Source: JARIHD01 sp035758825 | GTDB taxonomy: Bacteria > Patescibacteriota > Saccharimonadia > Saccharimonadales > UBA4665 | Direction of reading: 5' to 3' | DNA: 64,000 nucleotides | Assembly (NCBI GenBank): GCA_035758825.1 | Contig: DASTWA010000003.1 | Location: forward strand, 1-64,000 | In this document: piece after piece, positions 8,436-17,278 of the stretch | Position numbering within the stretch: position 1 is the stretch's first letter | Layout of the letters: each line of letters begins with the position of its first letter | Program-made: the position numbers and the translations under genes | The notes under the pieces: model-generated | Told to the model about the DNA's origin: nothing | What the model saw: the letters and a program-made list of their open reading frames with translations, nothing else | Database searches by the model: none

Positions 8436-8884
8436 TAGTTCAGCCTCTCCTTTACCATTTGCGCGATACGGCCTCCATCTGCTTGGCCTTCTGTCTTTTG
8501 CTTTACCGTACCGATTGCCTGCCCCATAGCTTGGGGACCCGTAGCGCCTAGCTCAGCAACCACTTCGTCGACTACCTTGGCAAGCTCATCGTCGGAAAGC
8601 TGTTTAGGAAGATATTCTTCAATGACAGCCTTCTCGCGGAGCTCAGTATCCGCGCGTCCTTGGTCGCCGGCCTTCACATAAATGTCAGCGCTCTCTTGGC
8701 GCTTCTTGGCCTCTTTGGCAAAAAGCGCAGTAATAGATGCGTCGTCCAGGCCTTCTTCGCGGATGCCCTTTTCAACTTCGGCATAAAGAATTACGCTCTT
8801 TAGGCCACGAAGAATCGTAGCCCGTTCACGGTCTCCACTGAGCAAGGCTTTCTTGAGGTCTTGCTCTATCTGCTGCTTTAGCAT
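8435..8884 (-). CDS. yqeY: GatB/YqeY domain protein
   Basis: The 149-residue protein matches the YqeY family along its length: an N-terminal helical region (LKKALLSGDRERATILRGLKS), KRQESADIYVKAGDQGRADTE in the middle and a C-terminal helical domain (AMGQAIGTVKQKTEGQADGGRIAQMVKERL) like the tail of GatB. It is thought to act in tRNA-linked amidation or tRNA binding, but its role is not settled. It lies between rpsU and adk with gaps of only a few bases, so it belongs to the same operon, an arrangement also common in other bacteria (rpsU-yqeY). Confidence 0.9.
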   Translation of the reverse strand: MLKQQIEQDLKKALLSGDRERATILRGLKSVILYAEVEKGIREEGLDDASITALFAKEAKKRQESADIYVKAGDQGRADTELREKAVIEEYLPKQLSDDELAKVVDEVVAELGATGPQAMGQAIGTVKQKTEGQADGGRIAQMVKERLN

Positions 8885-8889
8885 CTCTC

Positions 8890-9105
8890 TTATCGCTGGC
8901 CGAGTTTAATCTTCTTGAGCTTCAGGCTCTTGCGCTGTTGGCGAACAATAGCCTTAAGGCGACGCTCACGCTTGCTAATAGGCTTTTCAAAATATTGATT
9001 GCCCTTAACAACAGCAATGGTACCAGCTTGCTGGACCTTACGGTTAAAGCGGCGAAGCAGGTTTTCTAGTGATTCTTTTGAGTCTTTACGTGTAACTTGT
9101 ATCAT
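8890..9105 (-). CDS. rpsU: 30S ribosomal protein S21
   Basis: The 71-residue basic protein has the S21 pattern: ESLENLLRRFNRKVQQAG, then KRERRLKAIVRQQRKS. S21 sits near the anti-Shine-Dalgarno end of 16S rRNA. It is the first gene of a minus-strand operon rpsU-yqeY-adk-map and has its own strong promoter just upstream. The start ATG at 9105 follows AATAGGAACGAA. Confidence 0.92.
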   Translation of the reverse strand: MIQVTRKDSKESLENLLRRFNRKVQQAGTIAVVKGNQYFEKPISKRERRLKAIVRQQRKSLKLKKIKLGQR

Positions 9106-9114
9106 TTCGTTCCT

Positions 9115-9143
9115 ATTCTATCGTAACAGAGATAACTTTGCAA
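9115..9143 (-). promoter_or_regulatory. Promoter of the rpsU operon
   Basis: TTGCAA (9143-9138), 17 nt, TAGAAT (9120-9115) on the minus strand, about 10 nt before the rpsU start codon. Confidence 0.55.
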
Positions 9144-9148
9144 CAACT

Positions 9149-9442
9149 TTAGGGGTGCAATTGTTTTTTCTGCTGGGTGGCGCGCTGACTTTTTAGTACG
9201 ATACTTTGCAACTCTTTAAAAATCGGAAACTGCTTATTGGTGTGATAAATCTTTGTGTTGCCTTGTTTCTCGGAAACGAGGAAACCGACTTTCTCGAGTC
9301 TTTTGAGCTCGCGCTGGATGTTGCCGGCGTCTTCCTTGATGAGCTTAGCCAGCCCTCGGACATGTGTTTTAAAATCGGGGTATTTTGCGTAGATCACAAT
9401 GATCTTTCGCCTAACTCGTGAAGTGATAAATACGTCTAACAT
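9149..9442 (-). CDS. Small winged-helix DNA-binding protein
   Basis: The 97-residue protein looks like a single winged helix-turn-helix: helices around FKTHVRGLAKLIKEDAGNIQRELKRLEKVGFL with the recognition helix at NIQRELKRLE, then a wing (VSEKQGNTKIYHTN). It resembles ArsR-like regulators and the N-terminal domain of the protein at 39791-40417. There is no effector domain. It is transcribed away from priA, with the two starts about 100 nt apart, and could act on that intergenic region. The target is unknown. Confidence 0.65.
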   Translation of the reverse strand: MLDVFITSRVRRKIIVIYAKYPDFKTHVRGLAKLIKEDAGNIQRELKRLEKVGFLVSEKQGNTKIYHTNKQFPIFKELQSIVLKSQRATQQKKQLHP

Positions 9443-9537
9443 AAGCTTTTATTGTCATTCAAACAACGTAAACAAAGTATAACGATTCCGTGGGGCGTTT
9501 TCAACCCTGAAGTTTCGGTTTTACTGCGTAAGGGCTC

Positions 9538-9550
9538 TATAATAACAGGC
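9538..9550 (+). promoter_or_regulatory. priA -10 box at leaderless distance
   Basis: A perfect TATAAT (9538-9543) lies 7 nt before the ATG at 9551. A weak TTCGGT is in the -35 position. No Shine-Dalgarno is present. The spacing would place the first transcribed base at the start codon. Confidence 0.55.
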
Positions 9551-11482
9551 ATGCACTACGTGGAAGTCCTTGTTGCGGGCGCCGCCTACCATGGCAACGA
9601 AGCGTTAACGTACAGCACAGACCGCCCCTTATCAGATGGGGCGGTAGTCGTTGTTCCATTACGAAATAAACAGGCTCTCGGGGTGGTCGTTCGGGATGTA
9701 AAAAAACCGGTGTTTACTACCAAAGAAATCCTAAGCACCCCCAACCTCCCGCCTCTCCCCGGACAGCTCCTTAGGCTCATGTCCTGGATGAAAGAATACT
9801 ACCCCAGTTCCTATGGCATCATCACGCAACAATTTTTTCCCAAGCAGCTTCCGAAAAAACCCTTAAATTCAGCGAGCCCGGGAACCACGGACGATGCACT
9901 ACCCCTCCCTCCACTCACCGACGACCAGATAGCCGCGCTTAGCCAGGTTGATGGCCCAGGTGCTTATCTTTTGCATGGTGAAACCGGCACCGGAAAGACG
10001 CGGGTATACATCGAGCTGGCAAAGCGTAGCCTACAGGAAGGGGCGTCGGCTATCATCCTGACGCCAGAAATTGGCCTTACCTCGCAGCTAGAGCAGGATT
10101 TCCGCCACGTTTTTCGGAGTAGAGTAGTAGTAATCCACTCGCAGCTCACCGACGCCACACGGCAGCGTCTCTGGCAATACATACTCGAACAAAAAGATCC
10201 GATTATTGTCCTCGGACCTCGATCGGCACTCTTTAGCCCACTACAAAAAGTTGGACTCATCGTCGTCGACGAAGCACACGAAACCGCATACAAGCAGGAC
10301 CAGGCGCCGTACTATCACGCTTCACGAGTTGCCAGTAAACTTGCAGACCTTCACAAAGCAGCCCTCATATTGGGGTCGGCAACACCGCTAGTGACGGATT
10401 ATTTTATGGCACAAGCACGCAAACGTCCCATTCTTCGGATGGAACAAACTGCAAGCAAACGAGACGCTACCACCGGCACAGTGAGTGTAGTGGACCTGAA
10501 GGATCGCAGTAAGTTCACAAAAAAATCGTACATTTCTGATGAGCTTATCAGGGCAGTCAGCGAGGCGATTGCCAGTGGAGAGCAGTCCCTGCTTTTTTTA
10601 AACCGACGCGGAACGGCCAGAGTTGTCTTCTGTGACCTCTGCGGCTGGCAAGCTCTCTGCCCGCATTGCGACCTTCCGTTGGTATACCACGGAGATTCCT
10701 ACAGTATGCGCTGCCACTCGTGCGAATTTAAAGCCTCAAGTCCGGTGAGTTGTCCTAATTGTCACAACGCTTCTGTCGTCTTTAAGAGCATCGGGACTAA
10801 GGCAGTAGTCGACGAGGTCAGCCGACTGTTCCCTGATGCGCGCATTATGCGTTTCGATACTGACAACAAAAAATCCGAGCGCATCGAAAATCACTACGAT
10901 GCAGTTAAAAGCGGCGGCGTTGATATCATTGTCGGCACCCAGACCCTCGCAAAAGGACTGGATTTGCCAAAACTCAGCGTTGTCGGTGTCATCATGGCCG
11001 ACACCAGCCTGTACTTCCCTGACTTTAGCGCGCAAGAGAGGACATACCAATTATTAAGCCAAGTTATAGGCCGCGTCGGAAGAGGCCACCGCCAAGGCCG
11101 GGCCATTGTGCAGACCTACAGTCCTGACAGCCCTTTGCTAGGGGCGATTTTGTCCAAGGATTGGCAGACTTTTTACAAGCAAGAGCTTCAGGAACGCAAG
11201 ACCTTTATGTTCCCCCCGTACTGTTACCTGCTCAAGCTAACCTGCCGCCGGGCGACCCAAAAGAACGCCGAACAAGCTGCCGACAAATTTGCGAATGAAC
11301 TTGCCCGTTCCAGCCTCAAGATAGCCATCGAAGGGCCAGCTCCCGCCTTCCACGAAAAGATTCAGAACAAATACCAATGGCAGGTTGTCGTAAAGTCCAA
11401 AGACCGAAAAGAGCTCCTAAAGACCATATCAATACTCCCCAGTGGATGGTCATACGACATTGACCCCATGAATCTTCTCTAG
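9551..11482 (+). CDS. priA: Primosomal replication-restart helicase PriA
   Basis: This superfamily 2 DNA helicase reloads the replisome at stalled forks. About 643 residues when started at the ATG 9551 (MHYVEVLVAG), which gives the family's usual strand-rich N-terminus; a TTG 33 codons upstream would add an unlikely extension and lies upstream of the TATAAT. Motif I is GETGTGKT, motif II VDEAHETAYK, motif III GSATP. The zinc-binding insert has eight cysteines (CDLCGWQALCPHC and CHSC...CPNC). The helicase C domain ends with QVIGRVGRG. It heads a plus-strand run priA, def, fmt. Confidence 0.93.
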   Translation: MHYVEVLVAGAAYHGNEALTYSTDRPLSDGAVVVVPLRNKQALGVVVRDVKKPVFTTKEILSTPNLPPLPGQLLRLMSWMKEYYPSSYGIITQQFFPKQLPKKPLNSASPGTTDDALPLPPLTDDQIAALSQVDGPGAYLLHGETGTGKTRVYIELAKRSLQEGASAIILTPEIGLTSQLEQDFRHVFRSRVVVIHSQLTDATRQRLWQYILEQKDPIIVLGPRSALFSPLQKVGLIVVDEAHETAYKQDQAPYYHASRVASKLADLHKAALILGSATPLVTDYFMAQARKRPILRMEQTASKRDATTGTVSVVDLKDRSKFTKKSYISDELIRAVSEAIASGEQSLLFLNRRGTARVVFCDLCGWQALCPHCDLPLVYHGDSYSMRCHSCEFKASSPVSCPNCHNASVVFKSIGTKAVVDEVSRLFPDARIMRFDTDNKKSERIENHYDAVKSGGVDIIVGTQTLAKGLDLPKLSVVGVIMADTSLYFPDFSAQERTYQLLSQVIGRVGRGHRQGRAIVQTYSPDSPLLGAILSKDWQTFYKQELQERKTFMFPPYCYLLKLTCRRATQKNAEQAADKFANELARSSLKIAIEGPAPAFHEKIQNKYQWQVVVKSKDRKELLKTISILPSGWSYDIDPMNLL

Positions 11483-11488
11483 TAAACA

Positions 11489-11517
11489 TTGTCGGTGGGC
11501 ACAAAAATGGCTATACT
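11489..11517 (+). promoter_or_regulatory. def promoter
   Basis: TTGTCG (11489-11494), 17 nt, TATACT (11512-11517). The -10 ends 8 nt before the def ATG at 11526, so the def message is probably leaderless. Confidence 0.65.
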
Positions 11518-11525
11518 CTCTAGTG

Positions 11526-12098
11526 ATGAACAAAAGTAATATTATTTCTTTGCCTAACAAGCATCTGCGCCAGCGATCAAAAAAAGTAGGCATTATCACC
11601 GACGAAGTCAAAGAACTCATTGAGGGTATGAAGACGGCTACCCTTGACTGGGAAGAAAGCCGTGAGCATGAAGTCGGAGTTGCATTGGCCGCAATCCAGG
11701 TCGATCAACTCCTTAGAATCATCGTAATACGTAATGATTTTGACAACAGGGACGACAAGACGTTCACTGTCTTCATTAACCCGGAGGTAACCAAACAAGA
11801 AGGTAAAATTGAACAAGATTTTGAGGGCTGTTTGAGCGTTCCGGACATTTACGGAAAAGTGCCTCGTTATACCAAAGTCCGCGTACGCGCACAGGACGAG
11901 ACTGGTCGTTTTTTTCGTGTAACTGCCGAGGGATTCTTGGCACGGGTATTCCAGCATGAAATCGACCACACAAACGGCATTGTGTTCATTGATCGTATCA
12001 AGGACGACCCGGACGCCTTCTTTCGGCTGAGAAATGATGGCCATCTAGAGAAGCTCAATTATGAAAAAGATGTCCGAGACAATCACATTCTTTGGTAG
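11526..12098 (+). CDS. def: Peptide deformylase
   Basis: This metalloenzyme removes the formyl group from new proteins. The three motifs are present: GVALAAIQV (usual GxGLAAxQ, with Ala in place of the second Gly), EGCLSVP with the metal-binding Cys, and HEIDHTNG with two His ligands and the catalytic Glu. The length of 190 residues is normal for the family. I start at the ATG 11526; a GTG one codon earlier is possible. The 3' end overlaps fmt by about 30 nt, so the two are translated from one transcript. Confidence 0.93.
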   Translation: MNKSNIISLPNKHLRQRSKKVGIITDEVKELIEGMKTATLDWEESREHEVGVALAAIQVDQLLRIIVIRNDFDNRDDKTFTVFINPEVTKQEGKIEQDFEGCLSVPDIYGKVPRYTKVRVRAQDETGRFFRVTAEGFLARVFQHEIDHTNGIVFIDRIKDDPDAFFRLRNDGHLEKLNYEKDVRDNHILW

Positions 12099-12975
12099 CG
12101 GCCCCGTAGCCGCCGAAAGTCTCCGCCTGCTGGCGCAAAGCTTTAGTATCGAGGCGGTCATCACTAAGCCTCGTCCCGCACATCACAAAGGGACCGTCCC
12201 CGTCCTCGACGTCGCCTCAGAGCTGGGCCTGACCATCCATACCGTATCAGACAAACAAGCACTCAAAACGTTGTTCGAATCGAGGCCGGTTAAAAGCCGG
12301 GTGGCAGTCCTTATTGATTTCGGCATTATCGTGCCACAATCAATCATCGACTACTTCCCCCTGGGTATTGTGAACAGTCATTTTTCATTGCTGCCAGAGT
12401 GGCGAGGAGCCGATCCGATCACCTTTGCCATCTTAAGCGGGCAAAAAACAACGGGCGTAAGCCTCATGTTGCTAGTGGCCGAGATGGACAAAGGCCCCTT
12501 GTTGGCCCAGGGGACATATGACCTCCCGCCGGCCATTACAACACCTGAGCTTACAGAGGATCTTATAGACCTCAGCTACCAGATGCTCATAGAGGTCCTC
12601 CCCCGGTACGTAAGCGGAGATATTGCGCCCTACGATCAGGATGAAGCCAAGGGCGTAACCTATTCACGCAAACTAAGCAAAGAGGATAGCCTGGTCGATT
12701 GGCACAAGCCGGCCGATCAAATTGAACGTGAAGTGCGGGCATTCGCCGGTTGGCCCAAAACCAGGGCCACGTTTGACGGTCTTGAATTAATCATTACTAA
12801 GTCCCACGTCATCGACCTTAACGGTGTGCCAGGCAAAGCAACAATCGAGAACAAGCTGCCTGTCGTCTTCTGCGGCGAAAAGGCGTTAGCCCTCGATATA
12901 GTCAAACCTGCCGGCAAAAAAGAAATGACCGGCGAAGCATTCCTCGCCGGCTATAAAACTGCTTTTCTCGGGTAG
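12070..12975 (+). CDS. fmt: Methionyl-tRNA formyltransferase
   Basis: The enzyme formylates initiator Met-tRNA. The Rossmann-like start is ITFFGSGPVAAESL. The signature region contains NSHFSLLPEWRGADP (His and the SLLP motif of formyl-THF transferases), followed by TGVSLMLLVAEMDKGPLLAQ. The C-terminal OB-like domain begins around YSRKLSKED. About 301 residues from ATG 12070; ATG 12061 adds three residues. It overlaps def and acts in the opposite step of the same cycle. Confidence 0.93.
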   Translation: MSETITFFGSGPVAAESLRLLAQSFSIEAVITKPRPAHHKGTVPVLDVASELGLTIHTVSDKQALKTLFESRPVKSRVAVLIDFGIIVPQSIIDYFPLGIVNSHFSLLPEWRGADPITFAILSGQKTTGVSLMLLVAEMDKGPLLAQGTYDLPPAITTPELTEDLIDLSYQMLIEVLPRYVSGDIAPYDQDEAKGVTYSRKLSKEDSLVDWHKPADQIEREVRAFAGWPKTRATFDGLELIITKSHVIDLNGVPGKATIENKLPVVFCGEKALALDIVKPAGKKEMTGEAFLAGYKTAFLG

Positions 12976-12976
12976 G

Positions 12977-13369
12977 CTAGTAACCTGCTGGCGGCTGTTG
13001 GGGCTGGCCAGGCTGCTGATAATCGTCAGATTGTTGTGGGTCAGGCTGCGCACCGGCTTGAGCGCTAGCTGCCACAATCTGAGGAGCAACCTGTTTAATT
13101 TCAGTTTTGAGTTTTTCAAACTCTTCTGCAACAACATCCTTATAGTTGGGGAAATTGCTTTCAAGCCATTTAAGCGCTCCGGCTTCATCGTTACGGTTAA
13201 TGAATTCTTCGAACTCATTAAGCTGGGCGTCGCTCATTTGCTTGGCCAATTCCATACCTACGCGCATCTCGAGCGTCTCGTAGATGTGCGCCAGCATCTT
13301 TTTCTTTTCGTCTGGCGGCAATGCCCCTAGGCCTAGTTCTTGTAGAAGGTTGTCATCTAGCTTTATCAT
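12977..13369 (-). CDS. DUF5663 family protein
   Basis: A 130-residue protein whose first 80 residues match the DUF5663 pattern common in CPR genomes: LDDNLLQELGLGALPPDEKKK, then HIYETLEMRVGMELAKQMSD and LNEFEEFINRNDE with a following WLESNFPNYK. This part is predicted helical. The rest is a low-complexity tail rich in Gln, Pro and Ala, probably disordered. Its role is unknown. It lies downstream of infB on the same strand and converges with fmt, with one base between them. Confidence 0.75.
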   Translation of the reverse strand: MIKLDDNLLQELGLGALPPDEKKKMLAHIYETLEMRVGMELAKQMSDAQLNEFEEFINRNDEAGALKWLESNFPNYKDVVAEEFEKLKTEIKQVAPQIVAASAQAGAQPDPQQSDDYQQPGQPQQPPAGY

Positions 13370-13403
13370 ATCGTCCTCATTGTAGCATACAGATAAGATG
13401 CTG

Positions 13404-15164
13404 CTACAGGCTTCGAGCTACCGTGCTACGTGTAAAGAATTCGAGGCGGTCACCCTCCTGGATTTCGAGGCGATTCTCGGTCTTGATATTTACACCGCAC
13501 ATTTCGCCCTCCTGGACTTCCTTTGCATCTTGCGGGCCACGCTTAAGGTTAGTCACCTCAACTTCGGCAATAGCCTTGCCATCTCGCACCAAACGAGCCA
13601 ACGCTGGAGCTGCCAATTTTCCTTTGGTGACTTCGCCGCCACAGATGACCTCTGTCTTTGTAGTCTTAAACACAGCCTTTACAACCAGGCGGCCGAGGTC
13701 GGTTTCGACTACTTCGGGCGGCAAAAGCTTGGTCATTTCTTCTTTAACATCGTCGATAAGTTCGTAAATAACGCTGTAGAGGCGGATAGAAATCTTATCG
13801 CGGCTGGCTAAACGCTTAATGTTTGTAGGAGCTACAACATTAAACCCATAAATGATAGTGTCGCTGGTCGATGCAAGATGGAGATCGTTCTCAGTAATCG
13901 AACCTACTCCGGAACTCACGATATGGACAGCGACCTCATCGGTATCTAAAGCCTTCAGGCTATCGACTACAGAAGTTAATGAACCCTGTACGTCAGCCCG
14001 GATGATTACGTTCAATTCGTTAATCTTATTGTTGCGGTTGATCATACGAATCAACTCACTGCTGTTCATATCAGACCGGGAAGAAGAACCTTGCTTCTGG
14101 TTGGTGGCCTTTTCGGCGGCAGAACGCGCTACCTTCTCGTCTTTTACAACAATGAACTCGTCACCGAACTCAGGAAGCGCCTTAAAACCGGCAATCTCAA
14201 CTGGGGTTGAGGGCGTGGCTTCCTTAAGAGGCTTCCCGTCGCTGCCTTCCATGGTACGAATCTTGGCATATGTTGTACCAGCTACAATGAAGTCGCCGGT
14301 CTTAAGCGTGCCTTCTTCTACAAGGGCATTCGCGATCGGCCCCTTGCCCTGCTCCAGGTGAGACTCAATGATCAGTCCGGTAGCGACTGCCGTAGCGTCC
14401 GCACGGAAGTCTTCGACATCGGTAACAAGCAGGATCATGTCGAGCAAATTATCGATACCCTGCTTAGTCTTGGCCGAGACTTCGACAATGACAGTGTCGC
14501 CGCCCCACTCTTCCGGCAACAGATCGTTTTCGGCCAGCTGCTGCTTTACGCGGTTAGCGTCGGCGCCTTCCTTGTCTATCTTGTTCAAGGCAACAATCAT
14601 CTTTACGCCTGCCTTGCGGGCAAAACGGATAGCCTCAAGTGTCTGAGGTTTGATACCGTCGTCGGCGGCGATAACAATAATGGCGATATCTGTCAGGTGC
14701 GCACCATGCTCACGAATAGCCGCAAAGGCTTCGTGGCCCGGAGTGTCCAGGAAGGTGATGGCGCGTTCACCGTGTTTAATCTGATAGGCAGAAATGTGCT
14801 GGGTAATACCGCCAGCTTCTCCCTTGGCTACCTGAGCACCCCGAATAGCATCGAGTAGGCTCGTTTTCCCGTGGTCGACGTGACCCATCACAGCGACAAC
14901 TGGAGGACGAGGCATTGCAGCATCACCATGTTCACGCTTTTTATGACGTTGAGCGGGCTCTTCTTGAGCCTTCTTTGTCAGTTCAACGTCAATTCCAAGC
15001 TCACCAACAATAATTTGAGCGGTATCGAAATCGATCCGCTCATTTATCGTGGCCATAACGCCGTTCTTCATAAGCTCGCCAATCAAACGAGTGGCAGGCA
15101 ATGACAGCTTCTCGGCAAGCGCGCCAACAGTAATCATGTCTTCGATTTCAATAGTTCGAGCCAT
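13404..15164 (-). CDS. infB: Translation initiation factor IF-2
   Basis: The GTPase that brings initiator tRNA to the ribosome. About 586 residues: a short N-terminal IF2_N domain (ITVGALAEKLSLPATRLIGELMKNG), then the G domain with G1 GHVDHGKTS, G3 DTPGHE, G4 NKID and G5 SAK, followed by domains II, III and the C-terminal barrel. The long N-terminal region of most bacterial IF-2 is absent, in line with reduced CPR forms. I choose ATG 15164 (MARTIEI), 8 nt after GGGAG; the GTG at 15173 is too close to it. It lies downstream of rpsA. Confidence 0.95.
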   Translation of the reverse strand: MARTIEIEDMITVGALAEKLSLPATRLIGELMKNGVMATINERIDFDTAQIIVGELGIDVELTKKAQEEPAQRHKKREHGDAAMPRPPVVAVMGHVDHGKTSLLDAIRGAQVAKGEAGGITQHISAYQIKHGERAITFLDTPGHEAFAAIREHGAHLTDIAIIVIAADDGIKPQTLEAIRFARKAGVKMIVALNKIDKEGADANRVKQQLAENDLLPEEWGGDTVIVEVSAKTKQGIDNLLDMILLVTDVEDFRADATAVATGLIIESHLEQGKGPIANALVEEGTLKTGDFIVAGTTYAKIRTMEGSDGKPLKEATPSTPVEIAGFKALPEFGDEFIVVKDEKVARSAAEKATNQKQGSSSRSDMNSSELIRMINRNNKINELNVIIRADVQGSLTSVVDSLKALDTDEVAVHIVSSGVGSITENDLHLASTSDTIIYGFNVVAPTNIKRLASRDKISIRLYSVIYELIDDVKEEMTKLLPPEVVETDLGRLVVKAVFKTTKTEVICGGEVTKGKLAAPALARLVRDGKAIAEVEVTNLKRGPQDAKEVQEGEMCGVNIKTENRLEIQEGDRLEFFTRSTVARSL

Positions 15165-15221
15165 AGTTGACACTCCCTTCTCTTGCCGAGATACACCGGC
15201 ATTATGTTTTACATAGGTCGC

Positions 15222-16289
15222 TTATTTAGCGCTCTTGAGGCTCAGGGCAATCTTACGAGCATCGGTGTCGATGTCGATTACCTTGAACTGCTTCTTCTCG
15301 TTGAGCTTAAAGATCTGCTGTGGGTCAACAGTTTCTTCGTCGCTCATCTCTGACACGTGCACCAGAGCTTCTACGCTTGGGCTCAGCTGAACGAAAGCAC
15401 CAAAAGGAGTGATACGGGTAATCTTACCCTCAACGATATCACCCTTGTTAAAGGCTTTTACTTCCTTCAACCATGGGTCTTCGGTCATCTGCTTGAGGCT
15501 CAGGCTCAGGCGGTCCTTGTCGATGGCAATGATCTTAGCCTTGACAGTGTCGCCAACCTTTACGTAGTTGCGTGGGTCTTCGACACGTTCCCAAGAGATC
15601 TCGGAAATGTGGATCAGACCTTCGATGCCTTGTACGTTAACAAACGCACCAAAGTCGATAACACCGGTAACAACACCTTCGACTACGTCGCCGACTTTCA
15701 GCTCAGCAAAGCGAGCCTGCATGTCGTCCTTAACAGCTTCCTTCTCGGAGAAGATAAGCTTGTTGTCCTTGCGGCTGACGTCGAGGATACGAACGCGAAG
15801 CGGCTTGTTGACCAGCGCGTTGAGCTTCTGCAGGATCTCGTCCTTATCAGCGCCAGATACGCGTGGGTAGTGGCCGGCAGCCAGTTGTGACACTGGCAAG
15901 AAACCGCGAATGCCTTCGAGCTCTACCAGCAGACCACCGCGGTTAGCGTCATAGGGGCTAATCTCGATGATTTCCTGAGCTTCGAACAGGCGGCGGAGTT
16001 CGTCCCAACCTCGGTCCTTAGCTGCACGCTTCATGCTGAGGAGAGCGTAGCCCTCGTCCAGCTCTGGGTCGATAACGCTTACCGTTACCTTCTGGCCAAG
16101 CTCCAGGGTTTGGCCGTGGCCAATCTCGCGGCGCATAACAACGCCGACGCCCATAGCGCCTAGGTCAATCCAGACCTCGTGCTTCTTTACAGAACTCACC
16201 ACGCCTTCAACGACATCGCCCGCTTCGAGGTGTTTGATGTCACTGCCGGCAAGCAGTTCGTCCATTGTTACAGTAGTATTTTTTGACAT
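15222..16289 (-). CDS. rpsA: 30S ribosomal protein S1
   Basis: About 355 residues with four S1 RNA-binding repeats: near 17-85 (GDVVEGVVSSVKKHEVWIDLG), 105-170, 190-258 (VGDVVEGVVTGVIDFGAFVNV...GLIHISEISW) and 275-345 (KGDIVEGKITRITPFGAFVQL...ALVHVSEMSD). The third and fourth are the best conserved. E. coli S1 has six, so this is a short form as in many Gram-positive and CPR bacteria. It guides mRNA to the 30S subunit. The start is set at the ATG 16289, about 10 nt after GGAGG; the ATG at 16298 is only one base from it. Confidence 0.93.
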   Translation of the reverse strand: MSKNTTVTMDELLAGSDIKHLEAGDVVEGVVSSVKKHEVWIDLGAMGVGVVMRREIGHGQTLELGQKVTVSVIDPELDEGYALLSMKRAAKDRGWDELRRLFEAQEIIEISPYDANRGGLLVELEGIRGFLPVSQLAAGHYPRVSGADKDEILQKLNALVNKPLRVRILDVSRKDNKLIFSEKEAVKDDMQARFAELKVGDVVEGVVTGVIDFGAFVNVQGIEGLIHISEISWERVEDPRNYVKVGDTVKAKIIAIDKDRLSLSLKQMTEDPWLKEVKAFNKGDIVEGKITRITPFGAFVQLSPSVEALVHVSEMSDEETVDPQQIFKLNEKKQFKVIDIDTDARKIALSLKSAK

Positions 16290-16366
16290 GTTTTCCATGC
16301 CTCCTTCGTGATATATTTCTAGTCGACCGTGCCCTGGATTGGAGCGACGGCCGCAAGATTACCCCT

Positions 16367-16395
16367 ATTATACCTGGTTTAACCCCTTTGGTCAA
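16367..16395 (-). promoter_or_regulatory. rpsA promoter
   Basis: TTGACC (16395-16390), 17 nt, TATAAT (16372-16367) on the minus strand. The leader is about 70 nt and ends with GAAGGAGG, unlike the leaderless neighbours. Confidence 0.75.
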
Positions 16396-16459
16396 AAGGG
16401 CTACGGGTAAGGCCTAAATCGCACAACTTAGCCGCCGGGCGTGCTACACTAAAATCAAT

Positions 16460-17278
16460 ATGTACTTGGGGATAGACATCGGAGGAACTAAAACGCTTGT
16501 TGCGTCTTTGACTAACGAAGGCGTCATTTCTGAAAGCGTCAAATTCCCTACGCCAAAGGTATATACGGAATTCCTAAAAGAACTCTCCAGAACTGTTGCA
16601 AGTTTATCAACGGATGAGTTTCGCCTAGCAGGGGTAGCGGCGCCTGGCAGGATTGATCGCGAGCGCGGTGTTGCCCTGGCCTTTGGCAACCTTAAATGGC
16701 ACGACGTCCCACTCAGGCGGGACATCCACCGTATCGTTAAATGCCCGGTCGTCGTCGACAACGACGCCAATTTAGCCGGCCTCTCTGAAGCTATGCTCAT
16801 CAGGCAGTATGACACGGTGTTATACGTGACGATCAGCACTGGTATTGGTACTGGCGTGATCAGCAATCAACAGATTGACCCTAATTTCGCCGACTCCGAG
16901 GGTGGCGAGATTGTGCTCGAACACAAAGGCAAGATCCAGAAATGGGAAGACTTCGCTTCTGGCCGGGCGATCGTCAAGCGCTTCGGTAAAAGGGCGAGCG
17001 ACATAGACGACCAGGCAACATGGAAGATCATTTCCAAGGACATCGCTATCGGCCTGTTCGACCTTATTACCTTTATACAGCCTGATGCAGTCGTACTTGG
17101 GGGCGGCGTGTGCACTCACCTGGACCGTTTTGATAAACTCTTACTAGACGAACTAAAGAGATACGAAACACCGATCACTCCCATTCCTCCTATCCTAAAA
17201 GCCCAGCGGCCGGAGGAAGCAGTGGTATACGGCTGCTTTGATCTGGCAAAGGCCACCTATGAAGCCTCTACTCGATAA
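16460..17278 (+). CDS. ROK family sugar kinase
   Basis: A 272-residue sugar kinase of the ROK family, probably a glucokinase or amino-sugar kinase. The ATP-binding start is LGIDIGGTKT, the sugar-site region contains VVVDNDANLAGLSEA, and TISTGIGTGVI is the second phosphate motif. VVLGGGVC marks the adenosine site. The usual zinc-binding cluster (GHxxxxxxGxxCxCGxxGCxE) is missing: the segment reads EHKGKIQKWEDFASG without cysteines. Substrate cannot be read from the sequence. TGcTACACT (an extended -10) ends 9 nt before the ATG. The end overlaps the next gene by 20 nt. Confidence 0.85.
   Translation: MYLGIDIGGTKTLVASLTNEGVISESVKFPTPKVYTEFLKELSRTVASLSTDEFRLAGVAAPGRIDRERGVALAFGNLKWHDVPLRRDIHRIVKCPVVVDNDANLAGLSEAMLIRQYDTVLYVTISTGIGTGVISNQQIDPNFADSEGGEIVLEHKGKIQKWEDFASGRAIVKRFGKRASDIDDQATWKIISKDIAIGLFDLITFIQPDAVVLGGGVCTHLDRFDKLLLDELKRYETPITPIPPILKAQRPEEAVVYGCFDLAKATYEASTR

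Noticed and set aside
9452..9550. TTG start giving a longer PriA
   Set aside because: The extension is not like the PriA N-terminus and lies upstream of a perfect -10 box.
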